A stretch of 64,000 nt of DNA from Arctopsyche grandis (lineage: Eukaryota; Arthropoda; Insecta; Trichoptera; Hydropsychidae). Below the pieces are notes generated by a model. That model had not been told where the DNA came from, made no database searches, and was given only the letters and a program-made list of their open reading frames with translations. Shown here piece after piece: positions 49,963 to 61,646 of the stretch. Location of the stretch: positions 34,251,191-34,315,190 of the forward strand of contig NC_135357.1 of the NCBI RefSeq assembly GCF_051622035.1. The letters run 5' to 3'. How positions within the stretch are numbered: position 1 is the stretch's first letter; each line of letters begins with the position of its first letter. Both the position numbers and the translations under genes were made by a program.

Positions 49963-51957
49963 TTTGTTTATATAATTCTTTTGTTCAACTTCCTTTGTTG
50001 TTTTTTTTCTTTTCTTTTATCCGACTCTTGAAAAAGTTTTAAATATCTTAATAGCAATAAAATATATAAAATAACATTTCGAACCTAAATTGATACTTTC
50101 AAAAAATTACATATATACTCTATATATAATAAAAGGTTACAAATTTGGTGTGTTTTTACAGCTTTTTGCCATTTCAAAAGCCAATCATGTTCGCTTCACA
50201 AGCCAAATGTTGGTCACCGATGGAAGACTAACCTCTGAACTTTTCCTTCCGGTATATAGACTGATATGGAAGTCCAGTAACGCATTGACCGCTACTTCAA
50301 CACTCAAATTTTATGATGTTGCATGTACATATATGTATGCTCGATCACTGCGAGAAGGACTTCGTTATACGCGTCACTCGTTATGCGCGAACGACGCGGT
50401 TTTCATTATATACATATGTACATATATACATATATAATATTTCGAAAGCGAGTCTTTGTTTGTCTCCGTTTGTTTACGCAATATAATCGTACAAATTTCC
50501 GAGAAAATAAATTCTCAGTATTTTCATGTGCCAATTTGTGAGATTTTTATTTGATTTATATTCACTGTCTATAAATTTTCGCATTCAAAAATATATTCAT
50601 TATTCGAAAATGCGCAGTCTGACATTATTGAGTCGATTTTTATAACCTTTCAGTGTTTATTTGCAAGAATACGAAAAAAATCAATATTTACATTCTAATT
50701 AGACATGAGTCAAAAAAATTAAGTACATATGTACATATATACTACATACATGCATATATATGTACATATATATGTATGTGCGTTTTCTAACATAATACTA
50801 TTTGCATTTAAACAACAAGCAATTCTTTGGAAAACCCGGATCATATACATCACTAAAATGTCATACTCAGCAAACAAACTATACAGTATATTTAATATGA
50901 TTTGGACACAAATAAAACTTCATCACTTCATTACACACTTAGCGTGATTATTTTTAAAATATGCATTCTATACTAGTAAGAAAACCAGTTCAATATCATA
51001 TAATATAATATATCTAGCACAGGGGGGGGGGCTGAAACACAAGTATAGGTACCCCTCGCCCATTATTATTAGGGTTAACGTAAGGACATATTCTTTGGCT
51101 CATTTAAAAGAAATATTTATCTAGGGAATTCATACGAGTTGAATAGAATAATCGATTCTTCGTTATATTAATGACTTTTTCGGATCAAATGAATTTTCCT
51201 ATTTATCTTATTTTTCGAAAAAAATACGTCTACGGCCTCTTAAGAGGGCTGTACACCCGAAACCTTAATTTTGTTGCCGTTCCTTTCTTCGATATACCTA
51301 TATATTGAGTGAATGTATATATTGAGTGAATGTGACAATATATATCAATATATATATTGAGTGAATGCGACAGTTGCGCTTCGACCAGATAATACGTATT
51401 TTAAATCGACAAAATCGAGGTTACGTATTCTCCAATTTTCTCCTCCGAAACTGGACCAATTTTTAAAAAAATTTCATCATCGGTATGAGAAAGATATTTT
51501 CTATGCATCTGTGTGCGTATTTTTTTTTTAAATCGACCGTTAAATAAGCACCCTGAACTCTTTTCGTGGGTGTAAAAAAGAGGCGATTTTATAGATGTTT
51601 GGCGGCTCCTAGCTCCTATAAAAATGACTAATCAAAAAAATAAAACCACAGAAACACGCCTATGGTGGATATCCATAGCATTTTACAAAATAATTTCTTA
51701 TTATTTAATTTCATATTACAAAATAATACGTTTGTATGGACAAGGCGCTGGTGTCCAGCCTTCTTAATGAGGCTTTCTTGTTTATTCAATAAAATAAAAA
51801 ATATATGCGTGTTAAATTCTAGGCGCAACGAATTAATTCATGATCGCGTGATATACGTACATTGACATAATTTTCATATTTAAAACATTTATTTATTTAA
51901 AAATACATGGGGAAGTCGGTAAAGCCGATAAACCCATGGGGTTTACACTTATCTAAA
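49963..51957. other. Repeat-rich intergenic, no gene recognised
   Basis: 50430-50470 is a 5' fragment of family H1 (ATATTTCGAAAGCGAG). 50700-50780 is an ACAT/TATG microsatellite. 51235-51640 holds GAGGGCTGTACACCCGAAACC and a TTGAGTGAATGTGACA duplication, which look like the end of an unclassified transposon. 51897-51945 matches part of the repeat at 6770-7000. An open frame at 50090-50437 shows no known domain. Confidence 0.5.
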
Positions 51958-52196
51958 TCTAATATATAATTTCGAAAGAGACTTTGTATGGAATTATGTA
52001 TATATGTAAGTATCTTTGGTTGGGAACTTCGAAAACAAAACAAAGTTTCTATGACGACAATTGAATTGGTTGAATATTATACTTTTTTCGATTCAAATAA
52101 ATTTAATAAAAAAATAAATGAGTATTTACCATTAGATTCGCCATGTTTAAGCTGTTTATATTACCAACACTGAGCGAAGCCGGGTAAAACAACTAG
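51958..52196 (+). mobile_element. Helitron-like family H1, copy
   Basis: TCTAATATATAATTTCGAAA start preceded by A, GAGCGAAGCCGGGTAAAACA then ACTAG end followed by T. Best match to the A|T insertion rule in this family. Confidence 0.72.
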
Positions 52197-52699
52197 TAAT
52201 AAAATAAAACCAAAAATATTCATAACAATAATAAGATAAAATAAAAATTTAAACATGAAAAAAATACGAAATAAGAGAAAATACCAAAATATATAAAAAT
52301 AAAAATAAAAATATCTAGAACGGTAACATAATAACTAAAAGAAAACAAAAATACAGAAAAGATATTGAAAAAGAAGAAATATACTATTTTTTAAATTTAG
52401 GGGGCCCATAGACCCCCCCCCCCCCACCTGTCTACTAAAAAAGTAATTTGAATAGTTCTCCGATTATACTTATTCGCTTTGTGAGGTGGTGTCTTCATGT
52501 TGAGAGCTTTAAAGACTTTTTAGCTTTTTTGACTGCTTAAAAGAACTAATTTTTAATAATATTTAATAATAACAAAAGATCCATTGATCCGATAATATGC
52601 TTATAGAAGCGGCTCCCAACATTTTACTCCTTGGCAGTCCATTTCCAAAATGTCTCTCTAATTCGACAATCAACATAATTAAATTTAAAAACACAGAAA
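52197..52699. other. A-rich stretch, nothing recognised
   Basis: Mostly A-rich words (AATAAAATAAAA) and one C12 run at about 52415. No gene. Confidence 0.4.
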
Positions 52700-52854
52700 T
52701 GCCGTTCAGATCTTGAAGATATTTCATTGCACGAAGTAGTGAAAATACTTCAAAAAGAGCTCAATAAAAAAAAAACGAAAAGCCACTGACATAAAAGCAA
52801 ACAAACGTAAAGAGTCAAAATCACGTTTATCGCATGATTTTTGTTTAGAAAAAT

Positions 52855-53001
52855 AATCTTCTAAGAAAAATAGGTCGAGAGAACTATCGAGCGACCTTCG
52901 CCAATCATCAACGCAAATATTTGACATGCTTATTGACAAATTAATCGTGGAATCCATTATATTTCCTAATGACGTCATTGCGCTGATCGAAAACTGTCAA
53001 T
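52855..53001 (+). other. Short coding-like segment of unknown family
   Basis: The plus strand from about 52855 reads SSKKNRSRELSSDLRQSSTQ and goes on through FDMLIDKLIVESIIFPNDVI to a stop at about 53002. The charged/hydrophobic alternation and acceptable codon use look protein-like. The upstream stretch LHEVVKILQKELNKKK (about 52730-52780) could belong to the same decayed gene. No family recognised. Confidence 0.3.
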
Positions 53002-53128
53002 AAAAAAGGGTCATCCGTTAATGAGTACTAATTTTTTCAATTGCACCAAATGTATCAGCAAGCGTTCTTATTACACAACATTTTAATTCCCAAGAACAGC
53101 TCCTAACCATCAATTCACTAAGTGAATT

Positions 53129-53335
53129 GTGAAACTCTATTGTAAAAATAATGAATTCAAATTGTGGATAATTTCATTCGTTCTCAATTCATTAAAAACT
53201 AAAGATGGACAAACAATTTTAAGATACTTTAAAAAGTACACAGTCAATTCCCACCATCTTTACCTTTGCATTCCTGCTGAAAATGTTGAAAATTTTTTTA
53301 ATAAAATAAAAGAATCTTACTTATTAGAATATTGA
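53129..53335 (+). other. Unrecognised 68-codon frame
   Basis: Reads MKLYCKNNEFKLWIISFVLN and later YFKKYTVNSHHLYLCIPAEN. It is compositionally protein-like but without known motifs, and could be a continuation of the segment at 52855-53001 or chance. Confidence 0.25.
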
Positions 53336-53340
53336 TTAAT

Positions 53341-53884
53341 TATGAACCAACCAAAAACCGCGTTCTTATAATAAATGTCGCTAATATACATATATACAAA
53401 CATAGTTTCATTGAACCGTGCAAGGTTACGATATGTCCTAAACAGGATACAACGAGATTAAAACATTGATGAGTAAGTATTATACATATGTAAATTACTT
53501 AAAATAGAACGTTGTTTCTATTTTAGAGCTAATTATTATCAGCACTACGATGTATATAAATAAATAAGTGCGCAAATAAATCGACTTCGATACTTCCCCA
53601 GGGGGGAGGGTCATTTCCCCCTCGTTATTTTTGATTTCCCCGGCGACGTGAGCTTTAGCACATTCGCCAAGTGAATTTTTGCACTTTCGTAAAATCTCAT
53701 TATTTTTAAGCGTTTTCAGGGGACCGTTCGCAATCTTAAATAACGTTTTATTCCCTGAAATTAAAAACTTTTATTAAAACATATGTTCGACAAGAGAGAG
53801 CTTATGGCCACGATTGAAGGTTTGAAATACTTGTATTCGGGGCTTTGAAAAACAATACGTACATACAAAAAACATAGATAAAGT
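53341..53884. other. Nothing recognised
   Basis: AT-rich with a G-rich spot at 53600-53645. No gene or repeat found. Confidence 0.4.
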
Positions 53885-54330
53885 AATTACTACCGCCATC
53901 TATGTATAAAACTAAAGACTACATAGACGTCACCCAGATTTCAAATTTGCAAACTTCAAACGCGTCTATAATTTTACGGTTCCACTTCATTGAGCACCCC
54001 AACACTAAAATTCTAAAGATTTAGGGACAACTCATTATATAAAGTGATTTAATGCCGTCACGCGTAATTGGGTGCCGATACGCGTGACAGTGCCGCCACA
54101 TGGGCAAATGTATGAAATCATGCGCCGGGCTGAATGTGTTAAATGATATTTTTATCTCTATCGTAATGGCGGAGGATCCATTTACTTACATATATTGATG
54201 ACCAAAATGAGCAATATGGCAAAGTATGAAAACGATCGGATAAGAGGCAAATTTTTTCCTGAATTATAATCGTAAATGACACGTAAAGGAGGTTTGTAAT
54301 AATCGTAAGTGAAACGTAAAGAAAGTATGT
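53885..54330. repeat. Repeat family R, copy split by about 150 bp
   Basis: CTACCGCCATCTATGTATAA to CAAACGCGTCTATAATTTTA, then unrelated sequence (about 53990-54140), then ATCTCTATCGTAATGGCGGA to the AAACGTAAAGGAGGT end, the last part partly duplicated (GTAAGTGAAACGTAAAGAAA). Confidence 0.7.
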
Positions 54331-54470
54331 AAAAGGGGCCGAACTCAATTGTTATCGAGCTTTTTACGAAAGAAAATTATATTCAAATATAATTTAAAGC
54401 AGCTTTTCGTATACCACGAAGGGCATCAAAAACTAAAAAGAGCTTCGTAAAATATAAACATAAATTTATC

Positions 54471-54830
54471 AACCTCAGCGTAGTGCACTTGTAGAGCTAT
54501 TGAATACCAGTAGAGAGGTCGTGGGATCAAGTCCCGGCCAAATACGCTGCTGGCTGGACACAGATCGGCCGTTTCGTATTAGAATTTTCCGATTTTTCTA
54601 GCTTAATTCTTGTGACGGATCCAATAAATCGGTATCTTCTTCGTCGATTTCTCGCAACTTCCAGTTATTAGCATCTCGAATTTGTTGAAACTTATAAATG
54701 CTACCTATATAAGTATTCCTCGCAAAGTGTCTGTTTATCAAAAATATTTTTGATTGTCCATAGATGGCTTGAAAAATTGTTGGTACTTATGTGCAAACTA
54801 TAATTTAATTATATGTGTCGCCATTGGGTA
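54471..54830 (+). mobile_element. tRNA-derived SINE, copy S5 (diverged)
   Basis: CTCAGCGTAGTGCACTTGTA head, GGATCAAGTCCCGGCC as B-box region, GATCGGCCGTTTCGTATTAG body and CGGATCCAATAAATCGGTA. It follows the family plan with many changes. Confidence 0.65.
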
Positions 54831-54832
54831 TA

Positions 54833-55219
54833 TCTAATATATAATTTCGAAAGAGACTTTGCATATATGTATGTAACCTTCGTTCGTTGATTCGTAGACG
54901 ACACATTCGATTTTTTTTTTCGATTCATAGGCGCCGATTCGATTTTTTTCGATTCAAAGGATACGAAGTCCCCGGGGACGAAGTCACCGGGGGCGCAGGC
55001 GCCAGATTCTGGTATACATATAATTTTGAAAGAGACTTAGTATATATGTTTGTTTGTTTGTGACAGTCAATTTAATAAAAAAAAAACAAATGAGTATTCA
55101 AATAAATTTAAATAAAATAAAACTATTCAAATAAATTTAATAAAATGTTTACTATTAGATTAGTCATGTTTAAGCGGTTTATATTACAAATACCGAGCGA
55201 AGCCGGGTAAAACCATTAG
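54833..55219 (+). mobile_element. Helitron-like family H1, two adjacent copies
   Basis: TCTAATATATAATTTCGAAA at 54833 begins a variant whose 3' part is replaced by a GTCCCCGGGGACGAAGTC-containing segment (to about 55000). A second copy from about 55008 ends GAGCGAAGCCGGGTAAAACC then ATTAG at 55219 (CTAG changed to TTAG). Confidence 0.62.
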
Positions 55220-55379
55220 TATGATATAATGGTTGTAATAAAATAAAAATAAAAAAACATTTTAGACATTTCCAATGTCAAGTATAATGTCTTAAGTCTA
55301 AATGTGAAATAACGCTATAAATACATCATATATGTACATAAGTGCATACTAGTTTAATATTAGTTTATAGTGATTTTCA

Positions 55380-56352
55380 AAGTTTTATTTCATTATTTTA
55401 ACGGGTTATATAAGATTGTCCAACCCCTTGTCTTCTCGCTTGCTCTTCAACTCGCTTGTTAGAAGTAAGCTAGAGTATAATGCGATTGTGTGTAATCCAC
55501 ATGAAGCAAATTACTCTCTTATGATCGAAAAAGTGGAAAAAGCATTTCTTCGTTTTCTCTATAAGAAAGAGTGTGGATACTACCCATATCTCTACCCTAC
55601 TCCTTTCCCTTTGGGCATGCTTGGGTATAATTCCCTTGAACTTCGGAGAAATTTCACATTAATTCGTTTCGTTCTCCAACTACTGCGTGGTAATACGTCA
55701 TGCCCGTTGTTGCTGGAACAGTTGGGACTCTATGTCCCTAAAAACTATGTGCGTGGTAGACATCATCATTTGATGGTTGTACCTCCTGCTCGCATAGTTC
55801 TTTTTCGAATGGCTCCTATTCCAAGAGCTATTCGACTTATCAATGAAATCGTTGCTGGCGTGCCTGAATGCGATATTTTCCACCTAAGTTAACGTAGATT
55901 AACGTAGGTAACCTGCGCTCATCATTATTTTCTTAATTTGAATGTGATGTATGTATGAAATCTTAATCTACTCTCTTCCATTTGGGCCCCGCTGTGATTT
56001 TATTTTTTATTTTTATTTTATTTTACTTTTCCTTTTTCTTTCTCCTTATGTATATTTTTAGGTACTATTTTTTTATTTTGTTCATTGTGAAACTAAGAAT
56101 AGGATTTGAGGATTTTATTTATTTGATTTTTACACCTTTGTTTATTTATTCTTTTTCTTATGTATTATTTTTCTTTTGTTTTTTTTTTTATTTTTATTTT
56201 TTCATTTTATCATGTTTTACTGCCTTTACATTTTCACTTTTTATTTTATGTATTTTATTTTTGTTTTTCTTTATCAAATGTAGGCGATTGTGGCGCATTA
56301 AGTTCTTCCTGTAATGCCACAATGGTCCAAAAGTAACTATAAATAAATAAAT
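55380..56352 (+). mobile_element. LINE 3' end (Jockey/CR1-like ORF2 C-terminus and 3'UTR)
   Basis: The frame 55416-55892 reads SLVRSKLEYNAIVCNPHEAN, KVEKAFLRFLYKKE and PLGMLGYNSLELRR. These match the conserved tail of insect LINE ORF2 proteins (RS.LEY...VW.P......IE..Q..F..F). A T-rich 3'UTR follows, ending TAAATAAATAAATA at 56338-56352. 5'-truncated; a different subfamily from the LINE at 1500-4694. Confidence 0.85.
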
Positions 56353-57186
56353 AATGATATGCATTGTCATTATGTACGCCTGAACATTGTTTCGATGAAT
56401 TGCTTTTAAAATATAAAATTGTCTAAATGCTTTTTGAAAATACCGTGAATAAAGGTGCCGGAACGCCGTTCCACGGCATAACATGACAAAAAAGCCCTGT
56501 TTTATCCATCCATAGATCAATGGTTAAATATCCATCAACAGATTTAACAATTATATTTATCCATTTATTTTTATTTAAATCGATTTATTTTATTTATATT
56601 AAATAATAAAATTATACTTAAGTTAATTTATCCATAAATAGATTGACAATTAAACATGGCGACGATGATGATGAAAAGGTTTAGTCACCCATCATTTCAG
56701 ATGGTATTATTAATTATATACATTCTCAGTCTCCAAGAGGTAAATATATGTACTATTTGAATTGGTACATGCCCGTCAATATTAGCGTTATTTGTGCAAA
56801 TATTACAGCATATTCATTTTATTTTGTGACGGGTACATATTACCTATTCATATTTGCTCGATCGATTTACATCATCGTTTGTTTTTTTTAATACGCTCTA
56901 AAATCTTATTTCAACAGCACCGACATTTAAATATTCTTTTCTCTTATGTAATTCTTTTTAATTATTACAAATTGACACTCATCTGAAATATCTATATATA
57001 TAGTATTTATAAAACATTTAAAATCTGCAGAGATTCATAAATTGAATGTGCTCTACGGATTAAATTATTCAAAATGATCGTGTAATGGTTCTCTAGGATA
57101 TTGAATAACTTGCTACGTTTATTATATAATATAGAAATAATAACAACACGTTTAAAAAAAACGTATCTCTTCTATAATTTGTATAT
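56353..57186. other. Nothing recognised apart from a short repeat
   Basis: 56452-56475 (GGTGCCGGAACGCCGTTCCA) matches 32113-32132. The remainder is AT-rich without genes. Confidence 0.45.
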
Positions 57187-57465
57187 AAAATTATTATTTT
57201 GAATAAAATACCAATAATTTTATTTTACTACCGCCATCTATGTTTAAAACTAAAAACTGGATATACGTCAGGCACTTTTCATAAATTCAAATTTCAAACG
57301 CGTCTTCCACGATATTTTTGCACCATCCTAATGGCGGAGGATCCATTTACTTATATTGATGACCAAAATGAGCAATATGGCAAAGTATGAAAACGATCGG
57401 ATAAGAGGCAAACTTTTTTCCTGAATTGTAATCGTAAGTGAAACGTAAAGGAGGTATGTAATAAT
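57187..57465. repeat. Repeat family R, most complete copy
   Basis: Runs from ATTATTTTGAATAAAATACC through CTACCGCCATCTATGTTTAA to GTGAAACGTAAAGGAGGTA. ATGGCGGAGGATCCATTTAC opens a 19-codon frame MAEDPFTYIDDQNEQYGKV, then stop. Confidence 0.75.
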
Positions 57466-57673
57466 AAAAATCGAGTGATTCCAATTCAGATTTCACATTT
57501 AAATAACATTTATTTAAATTTACTTAATAATGTTGCATTACTAACGAACGTGTAGGGCACATGTTTTTGACGAGAGTGACTCACCAATACCCAATGTATA
57601 CAGAATTTTATGAGAGACTTAATTTTGAACGACTCCGATTCAAAATGAAAAATTAAAAAGTTATATAAAAAAC

Positions 57674-57877
57674 GGTAATTGGACTATTCGTCACATTGGG
57701 GTGGTCACAAAGACAATTTTTGCCATGAAAATCGCGAATACACAATATTTGGCACTCAAGTTCTCGTTACTATGATAGTTATCGTTAGTATGATGGACTT
57801 TTCGGCTGCCAGATGTTCCGTTATAGAGATTTTAGTGACTTTGTGACGAGTAATTTGTGACCACTAATCACCGAACC
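57674..57877. mobile_element. MULE-like MITE, copy M3
   Basis: Flanked by the 9-bp repeat ATAAAAAAC (57665-57673, 57878-57886). Starts GGTAATTGGACTATTCGTCA and ends AATCACCGAACC. It is the reverse orientation of M2 with the same interior. Confidence 0.85.
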
Positions 57878-58175
57878 ATAAAAAACAGCTCGTAATACTT
57901 ATTACGTCAAAAATTAATCGCGTATCAAAAATTATCGCATTCGTCGCATTGGTAGGTAAAATTATGGCTTTATTTATTTATGCACTTGGAAATGGTCTAA
58001 TGCCGCTGCGACAAATGATCTCCATTACAAACGTATAGGTGTTTTGCTTTTTTTGACGTAAAACTACATCCATACATGGTGAAATAAATGATTTTTTGTA
58101 AAATAGCAGCTCTACAGCTTAGACTGCAGCTGCGCAACGCGGCCAAATGTTGTTTGTATGAAATTGTATGAGATA

Positions 58176-58300
58176 CTAGCTGAACCCGGCATGCGTTGCA
58201 ATACCACAATAATGCCAATAACGTATTCAATTCCCGTTCCCGTTCCCGATTCTCGACGGGTTTCGATAAGTGAATGTTTCAGTTTCAAATTAATACTTAA
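58176..58300 (-). mobile_element. Helitron-like family H2, 3' fragment (minus)
   Basis: CTAGCTGAACCCGGCATGCG at 58176 (complement of the H2 3' end), followed by CCCGTTCCCG words. The 5' half is missing. Confidence 0.68.
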
Positions 58301-58539
58301 TAATCAAATTAAATCACAGTAATGATAATTTGTCGGAAAAATAATAAAAAATAAATCTTCAATCTTAAATCTTCTTGTCAAAACAATGGTTGACAAAAGA
58401 CATTGACAATAAGCAACCCCTCTTTCCTGGAAAATAGAACCCAAGCGCCTATGCTTAGTTATGTAATTAAGATAAATATAAACGTATAAAGTATGTATTA
58501 AATTAGCTAACTGACTAAAATTATATAAATATAAATAAA

Positions 58540-58884
58540 CTAGCTGAACCCGACATGCGTTGCAATGCCACAATAACGCATGCAATTCCCGTTCCCTTTC
58601 CCGTTCCCGTTCTCGTTCCCGTTTTCGTTCCCGTTCCCATTTGTCGGTAAAACGCAGGCAGCGAACACGTTGGTCGCGACGCGAAAACATTTGAATTTAT
58701 ATCGTTGCAATGAGACTCATTCCCGTTTTTCCCGTTTCCGTTCCCGTTTTTGGGCGATTTTTTTCATATTAATCTTCCCGGACATGCATACAACAAATCT
58801 TGAAAGTTCCATCGTAATCGGTTCAGTGGCTTAGGAGCCTATTCGAGACACGGACATTCATTTTAATATACATATATATGTAGA
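58540..58884 (-). mobile_element. Helitron-like family H2, full copy (minus)
   Basis: Complement starts TCTACATATATATGTATATT and ends CGCATGTCGGGTTCAGCTAG. Contains a TTCCCG microsatellite (58588-58640) and CTTCCCGGACATGCATACAA, the complement of the word in the copy at 46936-47297. Confidence 0.78.
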
Positions 58885-59046
58885 TAAATAATAGTTATAT
58901 GTATTTTTCATTTGGTGTCATCTGGATGTAGACACCCAGTGCGCTACATACTCCCCACACGTGCCTTGGGACGCCACTGATCCTGAAAAATACAAAAAAA
59001 AAACAATGTTATCTGCCCATTCAACGTTCAAGGATTGACCCATTGG

Positions 59047-59292
59047 CTATGTCCACACTACCGATTCTACACCCGATATTCTCGAATTTTCCATATCCAG
59101 TTCCCATATTGCAACTTGTAGTTGCTATTTAGGAACTAGTTATGGAAAAATTCGCAAATATCGTAAATACACCCGATATTTACGAAATTTTCCATTTCCA
59201 GTTCCCATATTGAAACCTGTGGTTGCTATTTAGGAACTGGTTATGGCAAATTTCGTAAATATCGGGTGTAGATATCGGTAGTGTGGACGTAG
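59047..59292. mobile_element. Palindromic MITE with nested repeats
   Basis: CTATGTCCACACTACCGAT and its near complement ATCGGTAGTGTGGACGTAG close the element. CATTGG flanks it on both sides (59041-59046 and 59294-59299). Inside, two direct copies of CCAGTTCCCATATTG... with ACCCGATATT(C/T) words make a second level of symmetry. Superfamily not identified. Confidence 0.7.
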
Positions 59293-59534
59293 TCATTGGA
59301 AGTGGTTTTCTATAGCGACCGAACTACCAACCAAACTTATTGAATCAAACCTCGTTAATTCGAAATTTAGCTTTCATTCTTATTTATGATACTACCAATA
59401 TCAATTTATGATAAAACTATAAATTTCACAGCAATTAATACTTTTGTTAGTTATTGAAAATTAATATTATCATTCCTTGACAATAAGAGCATATGGCAGT
59501 AAGCTAATTTTGACAGTTTGACAGTTCTGTTTCT

Positions 59535-59835
59535 ATGGAGTGTAGACTTTGTCTCCGATATACTCCAGCAGAGTCTTCTGTATCCATTTCTGACAGTTCT
59601 CATTCACTGGTTCAACGCATTTGGACCTGTTGTCAGCTACAAGTCGGCCATACTAACATAAACCCATCAACATTAACATCAATTCTTGTTAATCTAAATT
59701 CATCTGAATTCATTTTGCAGGTTCAAAAAGACAACGATTTGCCAGATGCATTTCATGCGAAAACAATCTGAAATTTCTCAGTTGTTTCAGAAACATATGT
59801 ATTCAAAGTGGGGAAATTCAGAAACTGAAGGTATG
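59535..59835 (+). pseudogene. Decayed ZAD exon pair, tandem copy of the zinc-finger gene start
   Basis: 59535-59642 (108 nt) reads MECRLCLRYTPAESSVSISD and later RIWTCCQLQ, the same length as exon 1 of the gene at 60379. After acceptor TTTTGCAG at 59720 it reads VQKDNDLPD. A frameshift follows, after which RCISCENNLKFLSCFRNICI shows the second Cys pair of a ZAD domain. No zinc-finger array follows before the intact gene. Confidence 0.8.
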
Positions 59836-60378
59836 TAACTGAGAGTTTGAATGTCAAAAGGGAAGAAATCATACTGGAAGATTGAGTATGGGAGGATAAA
59901 AATTAAATTGGGGACAATTCACTAGTAAAGTTTTGATTTCATATTATAAAAATAATACATGATAGAAACACAAAAGTAGTTAGCCCATTCGGATTAAAAT
60001 ATTGGGGGTACATTAATATATTACCATCAGTTAATAGTAAACAGAGCATAATTTGTTTAACTTTAAAAACTAAATCATCAACTTTAGAATTGCCAACGAC
60101 TGTAGTGTTTCCTTATGCTAAATAATATAACTGTCTTAAATCTATTTTACAGATTCATGAAAATCTTAAATTTAAACTAAATTTTTGGAATGCTTATCCT
60201 CGGAATCCTCTTTTCGGTCAATATCATAAATTATTATGACATTATTACTAAAATTTGACAATAAAACGGCATGGTTATAATTTTTTTAATTTCGACCATA
60301 TTTTGAGACATCATCTGACAGTTCAGTGTTGTTCGAATTTACCTTTTCAGTTCCGTGTTTAAAACATTTGGGGTTATT
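59836..60378. other. Upstream region of the ZAD gene
   Basis: AT-rich, no feature except the duplicated gene's remains upstream. A promoter is presumably here but no clear motif was seen. Confidence 0.4.
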
Positions 60379-61646
60379 ATGGAATGTAGACTTTGTCTCT
60401 GTTCTACTCCAGTTGAGTCTTCCGTCTCCATCCACGACAGTCTTCATCCACTGGCTCAACGAATTTGGGACTGCTGTCGACTGCAAGTCCGTCACACTTA
60501 CTTCAACCTATTACTCAATCTTCCTCCACATGACATTATTTTATTATTATAATGCATTATTTTACAGGTTCGAAAAGATGACAATTTGCCAAATTTCATA
60601 TGTCGTTCGTGTGAAAGCAAACTCGAAATGTTAATCAACTTTAAAAACATTTGCATTCATAATAACGAAACGCGGAAGTTAACCAAATGTTTGGTCATCA
60701 AATCAGAAGAAGTTATTCTGGATGACTTGATGTGGGAAAATGAGAATGATATTGATTCGTTACCAAATGTTTGCAACACCTCTGTAATCAATGAGGCTAG
60801 TAAATGGGAATCGAATGCTTCAAAACAAGGCGACTTAATAGAAAATGCAGATTCACTGGTATGGTGTGTTTTAATATTGTGAAAATATTAAGTACGTGTT
60901 AAAATGTATAAAATTATTTCATTTTACAGGTGCATGGGAAAGAAATTTGTTCAAGTAACAACGATATTTCACTCGAAAAACTTCCGTCGATGAATACTTT
61001 ATATAATATAAAATCTTACAATACGGAATGCAAGTCGAGACCTCTCATAAAAGAATCCACATTATTCAAATGTAACATTTGTTCAAAATCATTTGCTTGT
61101 AAAAATGCCCACACAAGACATTTTAAGTCTCACACAAGGAAAAAATCTTACAAATGCGACATATGTTTAAAATCATTTATTTCTAAGCGCAATCTTGTGG
61201 AACATATTAATTGTCATAGTGAGATAAAACCCCACAAATGTGATACGTGCTCAAAATCATTCAATTCTAAATCTAGTTATAACAAACATCTAAAAACTCA
61301 CACTGAGGGTAAACGTTACAAGTGTGAGCTTTGTTTGAAAACATTTTCTCGTAAATTTGTCTATACAAGACATTTAAAAATTCACACGGGGATAAAACTG
61401 TACAAGTGTGAAATTTGTTCGAAGTCGGTTAATTCTAAAACTTCGTTCACGGAACACATGAATTCTCACAATGGAATAAAACCGCACCAGTGCACAATTT
61501 GCTCGAAATCGTTTGCCCGTAAATATACCCTGATAGCTCATGTGAATTTTCACAACGGTATAAAACCGCACGAATGCGAAATCTGTTTGAAAACGTTTCA
61601 TTCTCAATCTAGCTTTAGGACACATGTGAAACTCAATCATACTTAA
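60379..61646 (+). CDS. ZAD-C2H2 zinc-finger protein (3 exons, 371 aa)
   Basis: Exons 60379-60486, 60568-60858 and 60930-61646; all junctions phase 0, acceptors TTTTACAG. Exon 1 begins MECRLCLCST and exon 2 supplies the FICRSC pair. The two CxxC pairs form the ZAD zinc-associated dimerisation domain (about residues 3-70), a family expanded in insects. An acidic linker follows, then in exon 3 seven C2H2 fingers (FKCNIC to HECEICLKTF) joined by TG(I/E)K-like linkers. Expected to be a nuclear DNA-binding regulator; targets unknown. The first donor (CAA|GTCCGT) is weak but is shared by the upstream decayed copy. AATAAA follows at 61652. Fingers repeat strongly on each other (CSKSF / CLKTF), suggesting internal duplication. 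Confidence 0.85.

Noticed and set aside
50090..50437. 115-aa plus-strand frame
   Set aside because: No motif, runs into an ACAT microsatellite and H1 fragment. Reported only as unassigned.
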